Below are positions 42,363-53,225 of a DNA stretch of 64,000 bases, one piece after another (positions within the stretch are counted from its first letter, which is position 1; the number at the start of each line of letters is the position of its first letter). Source of the DNA: CAKUFA01 sp963618735 (lineage in GTDB: Bacteria > Bacillota > Clostridia > Christensenellales > Aristaeellaceae); NCBI GenBank assembly GCA_963618735.1, contig CAVEUM010000002.1:1-64000 (forward strand), written 5' to 3'. The notes under the pieces were generated by a model that was given only the letters and a program-made list of their open reading frames with translations, did no database searches and had not been told where the DNA came from. Both the position numbers and the translations under genes were made by a program.

Positions 42363-43094
42363 ATGTTTAAGCAATTGAAGGCCGACATGACAGCAATTCT
42401 GGCAAGAGACCCCGCGGCAAAATCCAAGCTGGAAGTGCTGTTGTGTTACCCTGGACTTCGTGCCATTCGTGCACATCGCCGAGCTCACCGTGCGTATGAG
42501 CGCGGTCACATCGTATGGGCACGCATCATCAGCCAGCGTTCGCGGCACCGCACAGGCATTGAGATTCACCCCGGTGCCGTCATTGGTGAGGGCTTCTTCA
42601 TCGATCACGGAGACGGCGTTGTCATCGGCGAAACGACCATCATTGGTGACAACGTAACGCTCTATCAGGGTGTCACCTTAGGCGGTACAGGCAAAGAAAC
42701 GGGCAAACGTCACCCCACCATCGGCAACGGTGTTACCATCGGTGCAGGCGCAAAGGTGCTGGGTCCCATCACCATCGGCGATAATTGCAAAATCGGTGCA
42801 GGGAGCATTGTGCTGAAGGATGTTCCGCCGAACTGTACGGTGGTGGGCAATCCTGGACGTATTGTGCATAAAAAGCAGCCTCCGAAGAAGAACGAGGTGG
42901 ATTTGGATCAGGTCAACCTCCCCGACCCGATGCTGGAAAAGATGCAGGATCTGTATCTGCGCATGCAGCATTTGGAGGAATGTCTCTCCGCCCGTGGGCA
43001 GGAGCAGAACTGTCACGAATGCAAGGATGGATGCCAGCTGAAGGAAGACCTGAGCGCAGACAGGAAGGATGTGCAGGGTGATGACCGTTCGTAA
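42363..43094 (+). CDS. cysE: Serine O-acetyltransferase (CysE/EpsC type) with Cys-rich tail
   Basis: 243 residues. Residues 1-175 match short Gram-positive CysE: left-handed beta-helix repeats with IEIHPGAVIGEGFFIDHGDG and LGGTGKETGKRHP. It makes O-acetylserine, the cysteine precursor. The last ~65 residues are an unusual extension: an acidic helix (LEKMQDLYLRMQHLEECL) and then a CHECKDGC segment (CxxCxxxC). ATG 42363 has GGAG eight bases upstream; ATG 42357 is too close to it. The extension overlaps the start of the next gene. Confidence 0.93.
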   Translation: MFKQLKADMTAILARDPAAKSKLEVLLCYPGLRAIRAHRRAHRAYERGHIVWARIISQRSRHRTGIEIHPGAVIGEGFFIDHGDGVVIGETTIIGDNVTLYQGVTLGGTGKETGKRHPTIGNGVTIGAGAKVLGPITIGDNCKIGAGSIVLKDVPPNCTVVGNPGRIVHKKQPPKKNEVDLDQVNLPDPMLEKMQDLYLRMQHLEECLSARGQEQNCHECKDGCQLKEDLSADRKDVQGDDRS

Positions 43095-43449
43095 GAGGCA
43101 AGGCATGATCGGCATGATCTTCGCCATCATGATGGTGGCGGTGCTGGTCATCACTTCCTGGCCCGAGGGCAGAAAAAAACCTGACGGCTTCACAGCTAGG
43201 TCTATTCCCGCCCCGGAGGTGACGGCCATCCCCTTGCAAACAAGCGGAACCGTTCAGGTGAATTCCGCTGATTTGGAGGATTTGCAAACCCTGCCGGGCA
43301 TCGGTGAAACTCTGGCACAGGCCATTTTGGATGAGCGTGAAACCCACGGTGCGTTTTTTTATCCGGAGGATCTTCTGTCTGTCCGCGGTGTCGGCGACAA
43401 AAAGCTGAGCGGACTGATCGACTGGCTTGATCTTTCTCCTGCGCAGTAG
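43081..43449 (+). CDS. ComEA-like membrane-anchored helix-hairpin-helix protein
   Basis: 122 residues. One N-terminal membrane anchor (GMIFAIMMVAVLVI), a short linker, and a ComEA-type HhH domain (about 55-120): VQVNSADLEDLQTLPGIGETLAQAIL and LLSVRGVGDKKLSGL. Family members bind incoming DNA outside the membrane in competence. No comEC is near. The start is uncertain among ATG 43069, GTG 43078 and ATG 43081; the last keeps a normal anchor and is used. It overlaps the cysE 3' end by 14 bases. Confidence 0.82.
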   Translation: MTVRKRQGMIGMIFAIMMVAVLVITSWPEGRKKPDGFTARSIPAPEVTAIPLQTSGTVQVNSADLEDLQTLPGIGETLAQAILDERETHGAFFYPEDLLSVRGVGDKKLSGLIDWLDLSPAQ

Positions 43450-43500
43450 CAGGCAGTCGAATCATTTTTCAATTTTTCTTTGGTTGAAAGGCGGAACAGC

Positions 43501-45117
<1,617 letters not shown>

Positions 45118-45183
45118 CCCTGCCCGTCCGTCACGCGTGCAACGACGCACCGTGAGCAATTGAATCAAATGGAGGTTTTTGAA

Positions 45184-46536
45184 ATGGCCAGAATGTTCGG
45201 TACCGATGGTGTACGCGGTATTGCAAACCGCGATTTAACTTGTGAATTGGCATTCAAGCTGGGTCAGGCAAGCGCATACGTCCTTGCAAGCAATGTGCAT
45301 CGGCCTACCATCCTTGTGGGTCGTGATACCCGCATCAGCGGCGAAATGCTGGAAAGTGCCCTGGTGGCAGGCATCTGCTCCATGGGCGCGCGGGCTGTGC
45401 TGGTCGATGTGCTTCCCACCCCTGCCATCGCCTATCTGACCCGTTATTATCAGGCTGATGCCGGCGCCGTGATTTCCGCAAGTCACAACACGGTGGAATA
45501 CAACGGCATCAAGTTCTTTGACAGCAAGGGATACAAGCTTCCCGATGCAGTGGAAGATCGCATCGAGGAACTGATTCGCAACGGTTTGCCTGAAGACCGT
45601 CCGCTGCCCATCGGCTCTGATGTAGGCCGTCCCGTGCGTCAGCGGAACGCTCAGCGCCGCTACATCGACTTTGCAAAAGAAACCGTTGGCGTCCGTTTGG
45701 ATGGTCTGCACATCGTGTTGGACTGCGCTCAGGGTGCCAGCTATCAGGTTGCGCCTACGGTTCTGTCCGAGCTTGGCGCCGCCGTCAGCGTCTATTATCA
45801 CGAGCCTGACGGTACCAACATCAACGAGAACTGCGGCTCCACGCATCCCGAGCGTCTGTGCGAGCTGGTGCGTGAGCTTGGTGCGGATATTGGCCTGGCC
45901 TTTGATGGCGATGCAGACCGATTGATGGCCGTGGATGAGCGCGGCAAGCTGGTGAACGGCGATCAGATTATGTGCATCTGCGCCAATCATTTGAAAAATC
46001 AGGGACGCCTTCGCGGCAACACATTGGTAACCACCATCATGAGCAACATGGGTCTTGATCTTGCCCTGAAGAAGCTTGGAATCCAGCAGGTGAAGACCAA
46101 GGTCGGTGACCGTTATGTGCTGGAAAACATGCTGGAGAATCATTACAGCCTGGGCGGCGAACAGTCTGGCCACGTGATTTTCCTGGATTATAACACCACA
46201 GGCGATGGCCTGATTACCGCGCTACAGTTGCTGACCGTTATGGTTGAGAGCAAGAAGAGTCTGTCCAGACTGGCGCAGATCATGGAAATTCTTCCCCAGA
46301 GCCAGTATGCTGCCAAGGTGACCGATGCTCGCAAATATGACTTCGACAAGGATGACGAGATCGTTGAGGCCATTAAGGCACTGGACAAAAAGTACGAAGG
46401 CCGCGGCCGCGTACTGGTTCGTGCCAGCGGCACGGAGCCTTTTGTGCGCATCATGATTGAGGGTCCGGATCAGAAGGAAATGGATCAGGATGTATATGTT
46501 CTGGCAAAACTCATTGAGAAAAAGCTGAACGCTTAA
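45184..46536 (+). CDS. glmM: Phosphoglucosamine mutase
   Basis: 450 residues. N-terminal MFGTDGVRGIAN, catalytic phospho-Ser in VISASHN (about residue 100), the metal loop FDGDADRLMAVD and the C-terminal phosphate loop RASGTEPFVRIM. It converts glucosamine-6-P to glucosamine-1-P for UDP-GlcNAc and the wall. ATG 45184 has GGAGG eight bases upstream; an in-frame codon 24 bases earlier lies before it. Last gene of the ppk run; a strong terminator follows. Confidence 0.97.
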   Translation: MARMFGTDGVRGIANRDLTCELAFKLGQASAYVLASNVHRPTILVGRDTRISGEMLESALVAGICSMGARAVLVDVLPTPAIAYLTRYYQADAGAVISASHNTVEYNGIKFFDSKGYKLPDAVEDRIEELIRNGLPEDRPLPIGSDVGRPVRQRNAQRRYIDFAKETVGVRLDGLHIVLDCAQGASYQVAPTVLSELGAAVSVYYHEPDGTNINENCGSTHPERLCELVRELGADIGLAFDGDADRLMAVDERGKLVNGDQIMCICANHLKNQGRLRGNTLVTTIMSNMGLDLALKKLGIQQVKTKVGDRYVLENMLENHYSLGGEQSGHVIFLDYNTTGDGLITALQLLTVMVESKKSLSRLAQIMEILPQSQYAAKVTDARKYDFDKDDEIVEAIKALDKKYEGRGRVLVRASGTEPFVRIMIEGPDQKEMDQDVYVLAKLIEKKLNA

Positions 46537-46604
46537 AGTGCACAAAGCTCACAGGCAAAAACATGGGGCTGTCTTTGTGAAGCGATTTCTACAAAAAGAA
46601 AAGA

Positions 46605-46643
46605 CGCTGCTGCAGAATCAACATTCTGCAGCAGCGCTTTTTG
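46605..46643. terminator. Convergent terminator between glmM and rnfB
   Basis: A perfect 14-bp stem (46605-46618 with 46623-46636) with a 4-base loop. CTTTTTG follows on the plus side and TCTTTTC on the minus side, so it can end both glmM and the rnf operon. Confidence 0.93.
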
Positions 46644-46652
46644 TGTGCTTAT

Positions 46653-47705
46653 TTACTTTTCCGTTGCTTCCAGCACCTTTTCAGGTGTGGTGCCAACCTT
46701 GGCATTCGCGTCACGAACGTGGTCGCGAACCTTCATGGAGATGCACTTCTTGGGGCACTTTTCAGCGCAGGCACCGCAGCCCGTGCAAACATCGGTAATA
46801 TCATGGGGATGGCGAACTTCGCCTGCCACCGCCTCAAACTGACAAGTCCGCTTGCACATGCCGCAGCCAACGCAAACGTCCTTATCAATGACAGCCTGCT
46901 TGCGATGATCCCAGTCGGCCGTCAAGGCACCCGTGGGACATGCCTCAGCACACATCATGCAACCGCGGCACTTCTCGCGATCAATCACAGGCAGATTGTT
47001 GACCATGGTGATGGCACCAAACTTGCAGGTCTTCTCGCAGCGGGTGCAGCCAATGCAGCCAATCTTGCAGTTGTCAGATACCAGCTTACCACGCTCTGCA
47101 GCGCGGCAACGCAGCTGCACAGGCTGACGGACAGGCAGGAGCTCCAGTACATGCTTCGGGCAAGCAGCAACGCACTTACCGCAGCTCTGGCACTTTTCTT
47201 CATCCACCACGGCAATCTTACGATTCTCGTCAATGTGAATCGCGCCAAAGGGGCAGGCGCGGGTACAGGTGCCAAGGCCAAGGCAAGCATACTTGCACAT
47301 ACGGTTGCCATCATTGACCAGCGAAGCCGCCACGCAGTCCTGAATGCCGACATAGTTGAACTTATTGCCGCAGTGCTCAAGGTCGCCCTGGCAAAGCACG
47401 GTAGCAACCTTCTTCACACCCGTATCTGCCGCTTCAACGCCCATGATTTTGGCAACCTTAGCGCCAACCTCAGCGCCGCCAACGGGGCAGGCATTCACAG
47501 GTGCCTTGCCGGCAGCAATCGCATCAGCGCAGCCATCACAGCCAGGGAAACCGCAACCGCCGCAGTTTGCACCGGGCAGTACTTCGCGAACAGCGTCACG
47601 TGTGGGATTGCCAGGCACCGCAAACATCTTCGACGCGTATGTCAGCAGGACGCCAAACAAAAGTCCCATGCCGCCCAGCGCGAGAGCGGCATACAAAATT
47701 TCCAT
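46653..47705 (-). CDS. rnfB: Rnf complex subunit RnfB (multi-ferredoxin)
   Basis: 350 residues, longer than the ~190 of E. coli RsxB. An N-terminal membrane helix and a GANCGGCGFPGCDGC cluster site are followed by six CxxCxxCxxxC-type motifs (about residues 137-330), so up to seven iron-sulfur clusters. RnfB takes electrons from ferredoxin and passes them into the membrane complex. AAGGAGG precedes the ATG. Last gene of the rnf operon, after a 79-base gap from rnfA. Confidence 0.95.
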   Translation of the reverse strand: MEILYAALALGGMGLLFGVLLTYASKMFAVPGNPTRDAVREVLPGANCGGCGFPGCDGCADAIAAGKAPVNACPVGGAEVGAKVAKIMGVEAADTGVKKVATVLCQGDLEHCGNKFNYVGIQDCVAASLVNDGNRMCKYACLGLGTCTRACPFGAIHIDENRKIAVVDEEKCQSCGKCVAACPKHVLELLPVRQPVQLRCRAAERGKLVSDNCKIGCIGCTRCEKTCKFGAITMVNNLPVIDREKCRGCMMCAEACPTGALTADWDHRKQAVIDKDVCVGCGMCKRTCQFEAVAGEVRHPHDITDVCTGCGACAEKCPKKCISMKVRDHVRDANAKVGTTPEKVLEATEK

Positions 47706-47784
47706 GAAGTGTCCTCCTTATTCAGTTAGTTTTCAAAGCGGCACCAACATTGTCCTACCAATGATGATGCCGCCGTTCGATGCC

Positions 47785-48363
47785 TTAGTTAATCAGTCCG
47801 CCAAAGCCGGAGAAGGCAATGGCCATCAGGCCAGCGGTAATCAACGCACCAGGGAAGCCGTCCATCCACTTCGGCATACGGCTTGTTGCCAGGCGCTCGC
47901 GGATACCGGAGAACAGCACGATAGAAAGTGTGAAGCCCAGTGCCGCGCAGCAGCCGCTGAGTACGCTCTCGATCAGGCCATAGCCACTGTCAGAGTTCAG
48001 CACAGCCACACCCAGCACAGCGCAGTTGGTCGTAATCAGGGGCAGATACACGCCCAGAGCCTGATACAGAGAATAGCTGTACTTCTTCAGCGCCATCTCA
48101 ACAACCTGCACCAGCACAGCGATAACCAGGATGAAGGCAATCGTGCGCATGTACATCAGATCCAGCGGGATCAGCAGGTAATGCTCCACCAGCCAGGTCA
48201 CCAGCGAAGAAATGGTCATCACGAACGTCACGGCCATGCCCATGCCAAAGGCGGTATCCATCTTCTTGGAAACGCCCAGGAAAGCGCAAATGCCGAGGAA
48301 CTTGTTCATGACGTAGTTATTCACCAGAAGGGAGCCGATCAGAATGGTCAAGTAAGTATTCAT
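47785..48363 (-). CDS. rnfA: Rnf complex membrane subunit RnfA
   Basis: 192 residues with six membrane segments. The family core VNNYVMNKFLGICAFLGVSKK and LPLITTNCAVLGVAVLN (with the intramembrane Cys used for the central iron-sulfur cluster shared with RnfE) is intact. The start overlaps the rnfE stop (ATGA). Confidence 0.96.
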   Translation of the reverse strand: MNTYLTILIGSLLVNNYVMNKFLGICAFLGVSKKMDTAFGMGMAVTFVMTISSLVTWLVEHYLLIPLDLMYMRTIAFILVIAVLVQVVEMALKKYSYSLYQALGVYLPLITTNCAVLGVAVLNSDSGYGLIESVLSGCCAALGFTLSIVLFSGIRERLATSRMPKWMDGFPGALITAGLMAIAFSGFGGLIN

Positions 48364-48998
48364 GCCAGCTTCTCCTTTCCAGCGCGCTTCGCGGCTACGG
48401 ACTTCTTAATGGCATTCACCAGTACCAGCAGCAGACCCAGCGTGATAAATCCGCCAGGAACCTTCAGCATGATCTCCATCGGCTGATAAGCTGCAGGCAT
48501 AATCTGCGCACCGAAGATGGTGCCGCTGCCCAGCAACTCGCGGATGCAGCTCAGCAGGGTAATAGCAAAGGTGAAGCCCAGACCCATGCCCAGGCCGTCG
48601 GCCACAGACAGCAGCGGCGGATTCTTGAAAGCAAAGGACTCAGCGCGGGCAAAAATGATGCAGTTCACCACGATCAGCGGGATGTACACACCCAGCGTCT
48701 GGCTCAGGTCAGGCAAATACGCCTTCAGCAGCATTTCTACAATGCTCACGAAGGAAGCAATGACCACAACGAAAGCCGGAATGCGAATCTTGTCAGAGAT
48801 CACGTGACGCAGCAAAGAAATGAACAGATTGGAGCATACCAGCACAGCGGTGGTAGCCAGACCCATACCAATGCCGCTGGATGCAGCGGTGGTAATGCCC
48901 AGCGTAGGGCACATACCAAGCATCAGCACAAAGGTGGGGTTTTCCGTAATCAAGCCATTCAAGAAAACCTTGAAGAAGCTTTTGTTTTCCTTAGGCAT
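48360..48998 (-). CDS. rnfE: Rnf complex membrane subunit RnfE
   Basis: 212 residues, about six membrane segments. ITENPTFVLMLGMCPTLGITT and LIVVNCIIFARAESFA (conserved intramembrane Cys) define RnfE. It pairs with RnfA around the membrane cluster. Its ATG (48996-48998), with GGGAGG eight bases before, lies inside the end of rnfD, so no rnfG gene fits between them. In the usual rnfCDGEAB order, rnfG would be exactly here. Confidence 0.96.
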   Translation of the reverse strand: MPKENKSFFKVFLNGLITENPTFVLMLGMCPTLGITTAASSGIGMGLATTAVLVCSNLFISLLRHVISDKIRIPAFVVVIASFVSIVEMLLKAYLPDLSQTLGVYIPLIVVNCIIFARAESFAFKNPPLLSVADGLGMGLGFTFAITLLSCIRELLGSGTIFGAQIMPAAYQPMEIMLKVPGGFITLGLLLVLVNAIKKSVAAKRAGKEKLA

Positions 48999-49932
48999 GC
49001 TTCTTCACCTCCCCAAAGGGTCGCGGCATGGTAAACTTATCGATGGTAGGCGTTACCACATTCATGAACAGGATGGCAAAGCTGCATCCTTCCGGATAGG
49101 AAGCAAAGGCGCGGATGACGAACAGCAGAATGCCGCAGCCAACACCCATGATGAGCTTACCGGTATTGGTGACAGGGCTGGTAGCATAGTCGGTCGCCAT
49201 GAAAAATGCACCCAGCATCAGGCCGCCAGACAGAATCTGATACAGAGCGACCTCAGCGCCGTCCTTCAGCAGATAGCACACGAAAACCGTTGCGATGAAG
49301 GAGAAAGGAATGCGCCAGTCGATAACACCGCGAAGCAGAAGATAGATACCGCCGGCAATGATGGCCAGCTTGCAAGTCTCGCCAAGGACACCGCCGCAAT
49401 TGCCCAGCAGCAGATCCATCAGCTTCAGGTCACCCACAGTGCCGTTGCCGAGCGTTGCCAGAGGTGTTGCAGTAGAGGTGGCATCCACAGCAAACTTCGT
49501 TGCGGGATAGCTTGCCATGATGCTGCTCCAGCTAATGAACAAAATGGCACGAGCCGCCAGAGCGGGGTTCATGAAGTTGCTGCCAATGCCGCCGAAAATC
49601 TGCTTCACCAGAATGATGGCCAGCAGACTGCCGATCATGGCAATCCACCAAGGGGCGGTGGCAGGCAGGTTGTAAGCCAGCAAAAGACCCGTTACCACAG
49701 CGCTCCAGTCGCCAATGGTGGACTTCTGCTTGGTCAGCTTTTCGTACACGAATTCAGCCAGCACGGCAGTGATCACAGAAACAGCGATCAGCACAGCTGC
49801 CTGATAGCCAAAGAGAATGATGCTTGCAATGCCTGCAGGAGCAAGAGCAATGCACACATCCTGCATAATCCGTCTCGTCGATGCCTTTGCGCGCAGATGC
49901 GGCGAGGAGGATACAGCCAGAGATTTCTGCAT
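48991..49932 (-). CDS. rnfD: Rnf complex membrane subunit RnfD
   Basis: 313 residues, about nine membrane segments. The covalent-FMN attachment motif is visible as DATSTATPLA, with Thr156 at the position of the modified Thr in SGAT-P motifs of RnfD/NqrB. It therefore probably carries flavin and needs an ApbE-type transferase, not seen in the window. AAGGAGG precedes the ATG. It starts four bases after the rnfC stop and overlaps rnfE by eight bases. Confidence 0.95.
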   Translation of the reverse strand: MQKSLAVSSSPHLRAKASTRRIMQDVCIALAPAGIASIILFGYQAAVLIAVSVITAVLAEFVYEKLTKQKSTIGDWSAVVTGLLLAYNLPATAPWWIAMIGSLLAIILVKQIFGGIGSNFMNPALAARAILFISWSSIMASYPATKFAVDATSTATPLATLGNGTVGDLKLMDLLLGNCGGVLGETCKLAIIAGGIYLLLRGVIDWRIPFSFIATVFVCYLLKDGAEVALYQILSGGLMLGAFFMATDYATSPVTNTGKLIMGVGCGILLFVIRAFASYPEGCSFAILFMNVVTPTIDKFTMPRPFGEVKKHA

Positions 49933-49936
49933 AGGG

Positions 49937-51298
49937 TCAACCCTCCTTCTTTGCTGCGGCCGCCGCCTGCGCCTGCTTGCGACGGGTCGTGATAACCTTT
50001 TTGCCTGTGCGGCAGGACTGAGTCAGGCAACGCTTTGCAGGGCACACGAAGGTGCAGGCGCCGCACTCAATGCAGTTCATAACGCCGAACTGCTCAGCCA
50101 GCTCATACTTTTCAGCACGGATAGCGGCATCAATGCGGGCAGGCGTCAGCGTCATGGGGCATGCCTTGATGCAGCGGCCGCAACGGATGCAGGCGCTCTC
50201 TGCAGGCTCCATAGCTTCCTCGCCCAGGCACAGAACGCCAGAGCTGCCCTTGGTGACAGGAATGTCGGTGCGGCTGATGGCCATGCCCATCATGGGGCCG
50301 CCGGAAATCAGCTGCTTCACATTCGCCTTCATACCGCCGCAGGCTTCAATCAAGGCTTCAATAGGCGTGCCGATGCGCACCAGGAAGTTGCCTGGGTTGT
50401 TCACCAAGCCGCCCACGGTGGTCACACGGCGAATCAAAGGCATACCCTTGCGAATTGCCTCATCAATGGCAAACACTGTGCCAACATTGTCCACCACGCA
50501 GCCAACGTCCAGGGGCAGGCCGCCGCAAGGCACCTTCCGCTTGGTGAGGGCGTACACCAGCTGCTTCTCACCACCCTGAGGGTAGCGAACAGGCAGTGCC
50601 TTTACCGTGATACCTTCCACCTTTGCTGCAGCAGAACGCAGGGATGCAATGGCATCAGGCTTGTTGTTTTCAACGCCGATGATGGCCTCCTTCACGTCCA
50701 GCGCCAGCATCATCAGATGCAGACCGTCAATGATACTATCAGCCTTTTCCAGCATCAGACGATGGTCAGCCGTCAGATACGGCTCGCATTCTGCGCCGTT
50801 GATGATCAGCTTCTCGATGGTCTTGCCCTTGGCAGGAGAAATCTTCACTGCGGTAGGGAACGTAGCGCCGCCCATACCAACAATGCCGGCATCACGCACA
50901 ATCTGCGCAAGCTCAGGGCCTGTCAAGGATTCGGGATGATCGGTCGGATGAAGCTCCACCCACTCATCCTTGTAATCATTATCGATAACAACCGCAAGGG
51001 CTTCATTGCCATTGGCCAGAATGCAATTCTGCACGGCCACCACCTTGCCGGAAACAGATGAATGCACGGGTGCAGACACGAAGCCGCCTGCCTCGCCAAT
51101 CACCTGGCCGACCTTGACCATATCACCCTTGTTTACCACTGCTTTTGCCGGCGCACCAATATGCTGCGACAGCGGAATCGTTACCCGAGGCGGTGCGGCA
51201 AGCTCCACGATAGCATGGCCGCCATTGACTGCCTTGCCGTTCTCTCCCTCATGCGGATGAATTCCGCCGGGAAACAGACGCGTTTCAAACACGGACAA
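49937..51298 (-). CDS. rnfC: Rnf complex NADH-binding subunit RnfC
   Basis: 453 residues. The N-terminal barrel (FPGGIHPHE), the NADH/FMN-binding GMGGATFPTAVK and INGAECEPYLTADHR, and two CxxCxxCxxxCP cluster motifs near the C-terminus (CIRCGRCIKACP, CIECGACTFVCP) are complete. It is the NAD+ site of the complex. The start is TTG 51298 with an AAGGGGG site before it; GTG 51292 is an alternative. First gene of the operon. Confidence 0.95.
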   Translation of the reverse strand: MSVFETRLFPGGIHPHEGENGKAVNGGHAIVELAAPPRVTIPLSQHIGAPAKAVVNKGDMVKVGQVIGEAGGFVSAPVHSSVSGKVVAVQNCILANGNEALAVVIDNDYKDEWVELHPTDHPESLTGPELAQIVRDAGIVGMGGATFPTAVKISPAKGKTIEKLIINGAECEPYLTADHRLMLEKADSIIDGLHLMMLALDVKEAIIGVENNKPDAIASLRSAAAKVEGITVKALPVRYPQGGEKQLVYALTKRKVPCGGLPLDVGCVVDNVGTVFAIDEAIRKGMPLIRRVTTVGGLVNNPGNFLVRIGTPIEALIEACGGMKANVKQLISGGPMMGMAISRTDIPVTKGSSGVLCLGEEAMEPAESACIRCGRCIKACPMTLTPARIDAAIRAEKYELAEQFGVMNCIECGACTFVCPAKRCLTQSCRTGKKVITTRRKQAQAAAAAKKEG

Positions 51299-51362
51299 AA
51301 GTCCCCCTTCCAGTTTTGCATGTCAAAACGCCTGATCTTCATCAGGATAAAGCACACATGTT

Positions 51363-51368
51363 ATTATA
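51363..51368 (-). promoter_or_regulatory. -10 box of the rnf operon
   Basis: TATAAT on the minus strand within an AT-rich stretch, about 65 bases before rnfC. The -35 position at 17 bases (GTACGG) is poor, so activator dependence is possible. Confidence 0.5.
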
Positions 51369-51444
51369 GCATATTTTTATATATTCCGTACAGTGTTTTT
51401 TCTAATATAGTAACTTTTTTCGTTTCGTCCCGCCCAAAAATCAT

Positions 51445-51480
51445 GAAGACCATGCAAACTTCACGCTTGCACGGCCTTCT
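51445..51480 (-). terminator. Probable terminator of recN
   Basis: A hairpin of about 15 bp with mismatches (GAAGGCCGTGCAA... with TTGCATGGTCTTC on the minus strand), 13 bases after recN; the T-run comes six bases later (ATGATTTTT). Confidence 0.5.
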
Positions 51481-51493
51481 TTGGCGAAAGAGA

Positions 51494-53200
51494 TTATCTT
51501 TCCTGCTTCAATTTTTCAGCATTATCCAGCATGGTAGCTGCATGACTGCGGGCGGACTCCAGCGTATCATCACCACCGCCGAGCATTCTTGCCACTTCCC
51601 CAATCCGTTCATCGTGAGAAAGTGCGTGCACGTACGTATTGGTGCGACCATTCTCGACACGCTTTTCCACCAGAAACTGGTGATCTGCCATAGCTGCAAT
51701 CTGCGGCAGATGCGTCACGCAAATGACCTGGCGATTGCGTGCGATGGCTGCCATTTTTTCCGCCACAACCTGCGCCATGTGGCCACTGATGCCCGTGTCA
51801 ATTTCATCGAACACCATGCAGCCAACGCCGCCCTTTTCAGCCTCAAGGGACTTGATGGCCAGCATCAGGCGGGACAGTTCACCACCTGACGCAATTTTTG
51901 CCAGGGGCTTCATGGGTTCACCCGGGTTGGGCGAAATCATGAATTCGACCTTGTCATCGCCTGTGGGCTGAGGCATCAACTGCTTCTCATGCTCCAGGAA
52001 CGCAACGGAGAAGCGAGTCTTTTCCATGCCCAAGTCCTTCAGCTGCTGCATCATCTGCTGCTCAAAGGCCGTTGCCAGGTCATGTCTGGCATCCGTCAAA
52101 CGACGCGCCAGCATGCGGTATTCCGACAGAAGGCGCTTGTGCTCGCGTCCCATCTCCGCCACCTGCTGATCCATGGAAGCATAATGCTCAAGCTCGTGCT
52201 GCATGGCTTCCTGCTTGCTCAGCACCGTTTCGACCGTGCCGCCGTATTTCCGCTCCATGCGATGGATGAGATCAAGCCGTGCTTCCACCTTCTCCGCACG
52301 CCGCGGGTCAAACTCACTGCTCTCCGCCATGTCTGCAAGATCATAGCCAATCTCCTGCAGTTCATAGTAAGCGCTTTCGCACCGTGAAGCCAGAGAGGTA
52401 TACGGCTCGCCCAAATCCGTAAGCGATTTCAGGGAATCCAGTGCTGTTTTCAGCCTTGTTAAGAGCGACTCATTGTCCTCACCTGCAGAGATTGCACCGT
52501 AAGCCGCTTGAACAGCAGAGATAATCTTCTCCGCGTGACGGAATCGGTCACGTTCCAGCGACAGCGCTTCTTCCTCGCCCGACTTTAACGCAACCTTTTT
52601 CAGTTCTTCCAGCGACTGCTTTATTTCATTGACGTGATAATTCTTCTGCTCGTTCTCACGAACCAGATGCGCATACTGCCGATGATTCACCAGAAACGCG
52701 GCTTGTGCGTCTGTCACGCACTTCATCAATTCCTGATGAGACACATCCCCTGCACGATCCAGAAACGCCAGATGCATGTCGGGATCCATCAGGAACTGAT
52801 GCTCATGCTGTCCATGCACATCCATCAGCATCGCTGCCAGCTCCCGTAAAAAGCTGACGGGCATCGTCACACCGCAGATGCGGCACAGGTTGCGTCCGCT
52901 TCGGCTGATTTCACGGTACAGGGTGACCGTGTCCCCTTCTGCGTCAATTTCCTGCTCATGGAGCATATCCAGCACCGCCGTTTGACCTGCAATGTCAAAC
53001 TCGGCCTCCACCCATGCGCGTTCCTTCCCTGTGCGGATCAAATCACGGTCAGCCCGTCCGCCCAGCACAAGATTGACGGCATCCACCACAATGGACTTGC
53101 CAGCGCCCGTCTCACCGGACATCACATGGAGACCCTGCTGAAACTCCATGTTCAGCGACTCAATCAGCGCCAGATCATGTATTCTCAGTGCCAGAATCAT
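51494..53200 (-). CDS. recN: DNA repair protein RecN
   Basis: 568 residues. Walker A GETGAGKS near the N-terminus, long coiled-coil arms (about 150-340), the ABC signature ASGGELSRLMLAIK and Walker B CMVFDEIDTGISG make it an SMC-like RecN. It holds broken DNA ends during recombination repair. GAAAGGAG precedes the ATG. It starts 25 bases after argR, the usual Firmicute argR-recN order. Confidence 0.96.
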   Translation of the reverse strand: MILALRIHDLALIESLNMEFQQGLHVMSGETGAGKSIVVDAVNLVLGGRADRDLIRTGKERAWVEAEFDIAGQTAVLDMLHEQEIDAEGDTVTLYREISRSGRNLCRICGVTMPVSFLRELAAMLMDVHGQHEHQFLMDPDMHLAFLDRAGDVSHQELMKCVTDAQAAFLVNHRQYAHLVRENEQKNYHVNEIKQSLEELKKVALKSGEEEALSLERDRFRHAEKIISAVQAAYGAISAGEDNESLLTRLKTALDSLKSLTDLGEPYTSLASRCESAYYELQEIGYDLADMAESSEFDPRRAEKVEARLDLIHRMERKYGGTVETVLSKQEAMQHELEHYASMDQQVAEMGREHKRLLSEYRMLARRLTDARHDLATAFEQQMMQQLKDLGMEKTRFSVAFLEHEKQLMPQPTGDDKVEFMISPNPGEPMKPLAKIASGGELSRLMLAIKSLEAEKGGVGCMVFDEIDTGISGHMAQVVAEKMAAIARNRQVICVTHLPQIAAMADHQFLVEKRVENGRTNTYVHALSHDERIGEVARMLGGGDDTLESARSHAATMLDNAEKLKQER

Positions 53201-53225
53201 GGCCGTCTCCTTTCCGCAGAGGCAA

